From Gammaproteobacteria bacterium (GTDB lineage Bacteria > Pseudomonadota > Gammaproteobacteria > HK1): a DNA stretch of 5,348 nucleotides. Numbering within the stretch: the first letter of the stretch is position 1; each line of letters starts with the position of its first letter. The position numbers and the translations under genes are program-made. The DNA is taken from the NCBI GenBank assembly GCA_020444775.1, contig JAGRHX010001234.1, positions 1 through 5,348 on the forward strand, read 5' to 3'. Positions 3,920 through 5,348 of this stretch are shown here, piece by piece. The notes beneath the pieces were generated by a model. The model was not told the origin of the DNA. It worked only from the letters and a program-made list of their open reading frames with translations, and searched no databases.

Positions 3920-5348
3920 TCAGCGGCTCGCCAGATCACCACGTGCCACGTGCACGTCGAGCAGATTCGGTCGACCGGACGCGATTCCGGCCGCCAGCGC
4001 GTCATCGAAGTCGCTCAGCGTATCGATGCGACGGGCCTCCAAGCCCATGCCCTGGGCGATCTTGACGAAGTCGAGGGCCGGGTTCTCGAAGTCCATGCCG
4101 ATGAAGCGGTTGTTGCGATGGAACGCGAACAGCCGCTCCTTGATGATGCGATAGCCGCCGTTGTTGCAGATGACGAAGGTGATGGGTAGCTCGTGGTGGG
4201 CGGCGGTCCACAATGCCTGGATGCTGTACATGGCGCTGCCGTCGCCGATGGTGGCGACCAGCGGGCGTCCAGGTAGCGCGAGGCTGACGCCGATGGCAGC
4301 CGCGATCGAGAAACCGATGCCGCCGCTGGCATTGCCGAAGAAGGCGTTGCGGTCGCGATAAGGGTACAGATGCTGTAGCAGACGTCCGGAGAGAATGGAC
4401 TCATCGACCACCACGCCGTCTGTCGGGACCCGGTCGGCGATGCGTTGCATCAGGCAGTCTGGATCGATGGGCGAGGCGTCGACGCGTGGCGCCAGCTCCT
4501 CGACCAGGCGCGCGCGCCGCTGTGTCCAGTTGTCCTCGAGCAGCGCGGTATTGCGTGCCCGGACGGCCGCCTTGTCCTTCTCGCTCGCGCAGCCCTCGAT
4601 GGCCGCGCAGAGCGCGGGCAGGGTCGGCTTGAGCGCACAACGTACGGCGTTCTCGGCGGGATAGTTCTTACCCATCTCCCAATCGCGTTGGCCGAGCTGG
4701 ATGACCGGCAGGTCGTCTGGCAGCGGGTCGACCGGGCTGTACACCGACATGCGCAGCACATCAGAACCCAGACAGATGAGCAGATCGTGCTGACTCAGGG
4801 CGCGCCGGACGTCGGCCTGGGTGCGGCTCAGTGGTGCGACGAAGTTGGGGTGCTCGGAGATGAAGTGGGCGCCGTGTTGCACGGTCTGTTGATAGACCGC
4901 CGCGCCCAGGCTCTGCGCGAGGGCACCTGCCTCCGCCAGGGCATCCTCCAGCTGCAGCTCGTGACCGGCGATGATGGCCGGGCGCTCGGCCTGGAGCAGT
5001 CGCCGCGCCAGCGTCTGCAGCACCTCGTCCACCGGTCGGGTACGGGTGTCGACCCGGGTCGGTGCGCCCAGGTCCAGCTCGCCCTCCATGTTCAAGATGT
5101 CACCGGGGAGCGAGATGAACACCGGTCCGGTGGGTGGTGTGAGGGCGACCTTCGCGGCGCGGTGCACGATACGTGGCAGATCCTCCAGACGGTTGACCTC
5201 GATCGCCCACTTCACCACGGGCTGCGCAATCGGGACCAGCGGATCATAGAGCAGCGGCTCGGTCAGTCCGTGGCCCTGCTCCTGTTGTCCGGCCGTTATC
5301 AGGACTGGCGAACCGACGAACTTCGCGTTGTACAGTGAGCCCATCGCA
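3920..5348 (-). CDS. Thiamine-diphosphate enzyme, benzoylformate decarboxylase/acetolactate synthase-like, 5' partial
   Basis: This is a ThDP- and Mg-dependent enzyme acting on a 2-keto acid. Counting from the in-frame Met at 5344, 474 residues are visible. The frame stays open to the window edge, and the upstream codon plus the sequence AMGSLYNAKFVGSPVLITAGQQ show that this Met is internal, so about 70-80 N-terminal residues are missing. That part includes the catalytic Glu. The end of the pyrimidine domain is at 1-85, the central domain at about 100-255, and the PP domain at about 295-474. The PP domain has the ThDP motif GDGS (367-370) with NNGG at 394-397; GDGSAMYSIQALWTAAHHELP is close to benzoylformate decarboxylase. 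The stretch VLRMSVYSP (196-204) aligns with the VFRYHQYDP segment of Pseudomonas MdlC but lacks its active-site histidine. Decarboxylase, carboligase or another acetolactate synthase-like role all remain possible; no mandelate genes are adjacent. It converges on idnK. Confidence 0.9.
   Translation of the reverse strand, partial: AMGSLYNAKFVGSPVLITAGQQEQGHGLTEPLLYDPLVPIAQPVVKWAIEVNRLEDLPRIVHRAAKVALTPPTGPVFISLPGDILNMEGELDLGAPTRVDTRTRPVDEVLQTLARRLLQAERPAIIAGHELQLEDALAEAGALAQSLGAAVYQQTVQHGAHFISEHPNFVAPLSRTQADVRRALSQHDLLICLGSDVLRMSVYSPVDPLPDDLPVIQLGQRDWEMGKNYPAENAVRCALKPTLPALCAAIEGCASEKDKAAVRARNTALLEDNWTQRRARLVEELAPRVDASPIDPDCLMQRIADRVPTDGVVVDESILSGRLLQHLYPYRDRNAFFGNASGGIGFSIAAAIGVSLALPGRPLVATIGDGSAMYSIQALWTAAHHELPITFVICNNGGYRIIKERLFAFHRNNRFIGMDFENPALDFVKIAQGMGLEARRIDTLSDFDDALAAGIASGRPNLLDVHVARGDLASR

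Noticed and set aside
3723..4154. A 143-codon plus-strand frame running out of the gap into the next gene
   Set aside because: It reads through the strong terminator at 3862-3891 and then overlaps the thiamine-diphosphate enzyme gene in antisense.
4445..5338. A 297-codon plus-strand frame opposite the thiamine-diphosphate enzyme
   Set aside because: It is an antisense shadow: no family motif and composition typical of the complement of a GC-rich gene.

Overview
The window looks like the chromosome of a GC-rich Gram-negative heterotroph. The proteins most resemble those of gammaproteobacteria such as pseudomonads or halomonads. This is an inference from high GC, codon choice and close similarity to the enterobacterial L-idonate enzymes; nothing in the window fixes the genus. 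No transposase, integrase, CRISPR array, tRNA or rRNA is visible.

Layout. (1) Positions 1-1061, plus strand: the C-terminal three quarters of an amidase-signature hydrolase that enters from the left edge, followed directly by a hairpin. (2) 1107-2162, minus strand: an L-idonate 5-dehydrogenase (idnD) converging on the amidase. (3) 2163-2377: a divergent control region with a good plus-strand -10 box and several dyads. (4) 2378-3670, plus strand: idnO (5-ketogluconate reductase) and idnK (gluconokinase), 24 bases apart and very probably one operon. (5) 3671-3919: a convergent gap with no ordinary gene. It holds a strong rho-independent terminator preceded by a second hairpin, an 18-codon ORF and competing short pairings, so it may be a small RNA or a structured 3' UTR. 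(6) 3920-5348, minus strand: a thiamine-diphosphate enzyme of the benzoylformate decarboxylase/acetolactate synthase type, running off the right edge.

The centre of the window is a complete catabolic route. IdnD oxidises L-idonate to 5-keto-D-gluconate, IdnO reduces that to D-gluconate, and IdnK phosphorylates gluconate to 6-phosphogluconate for the Entner-Doudoroff or pentose phosphate pathway. In E. coli, idnK is divergent from idnDOTR. Here idnD is divergent from idnO-idnK, and neither a transporter nor a regulator lies in between. The flanking amidase and thiamine-diphosphate enzyme have no evident biochemical link to this route.

I see no convincing new defence, mobile or biosynthetic system. 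The least explained parts are the 3742-3891 structured segment and the repeat-rich divergent promoter region.
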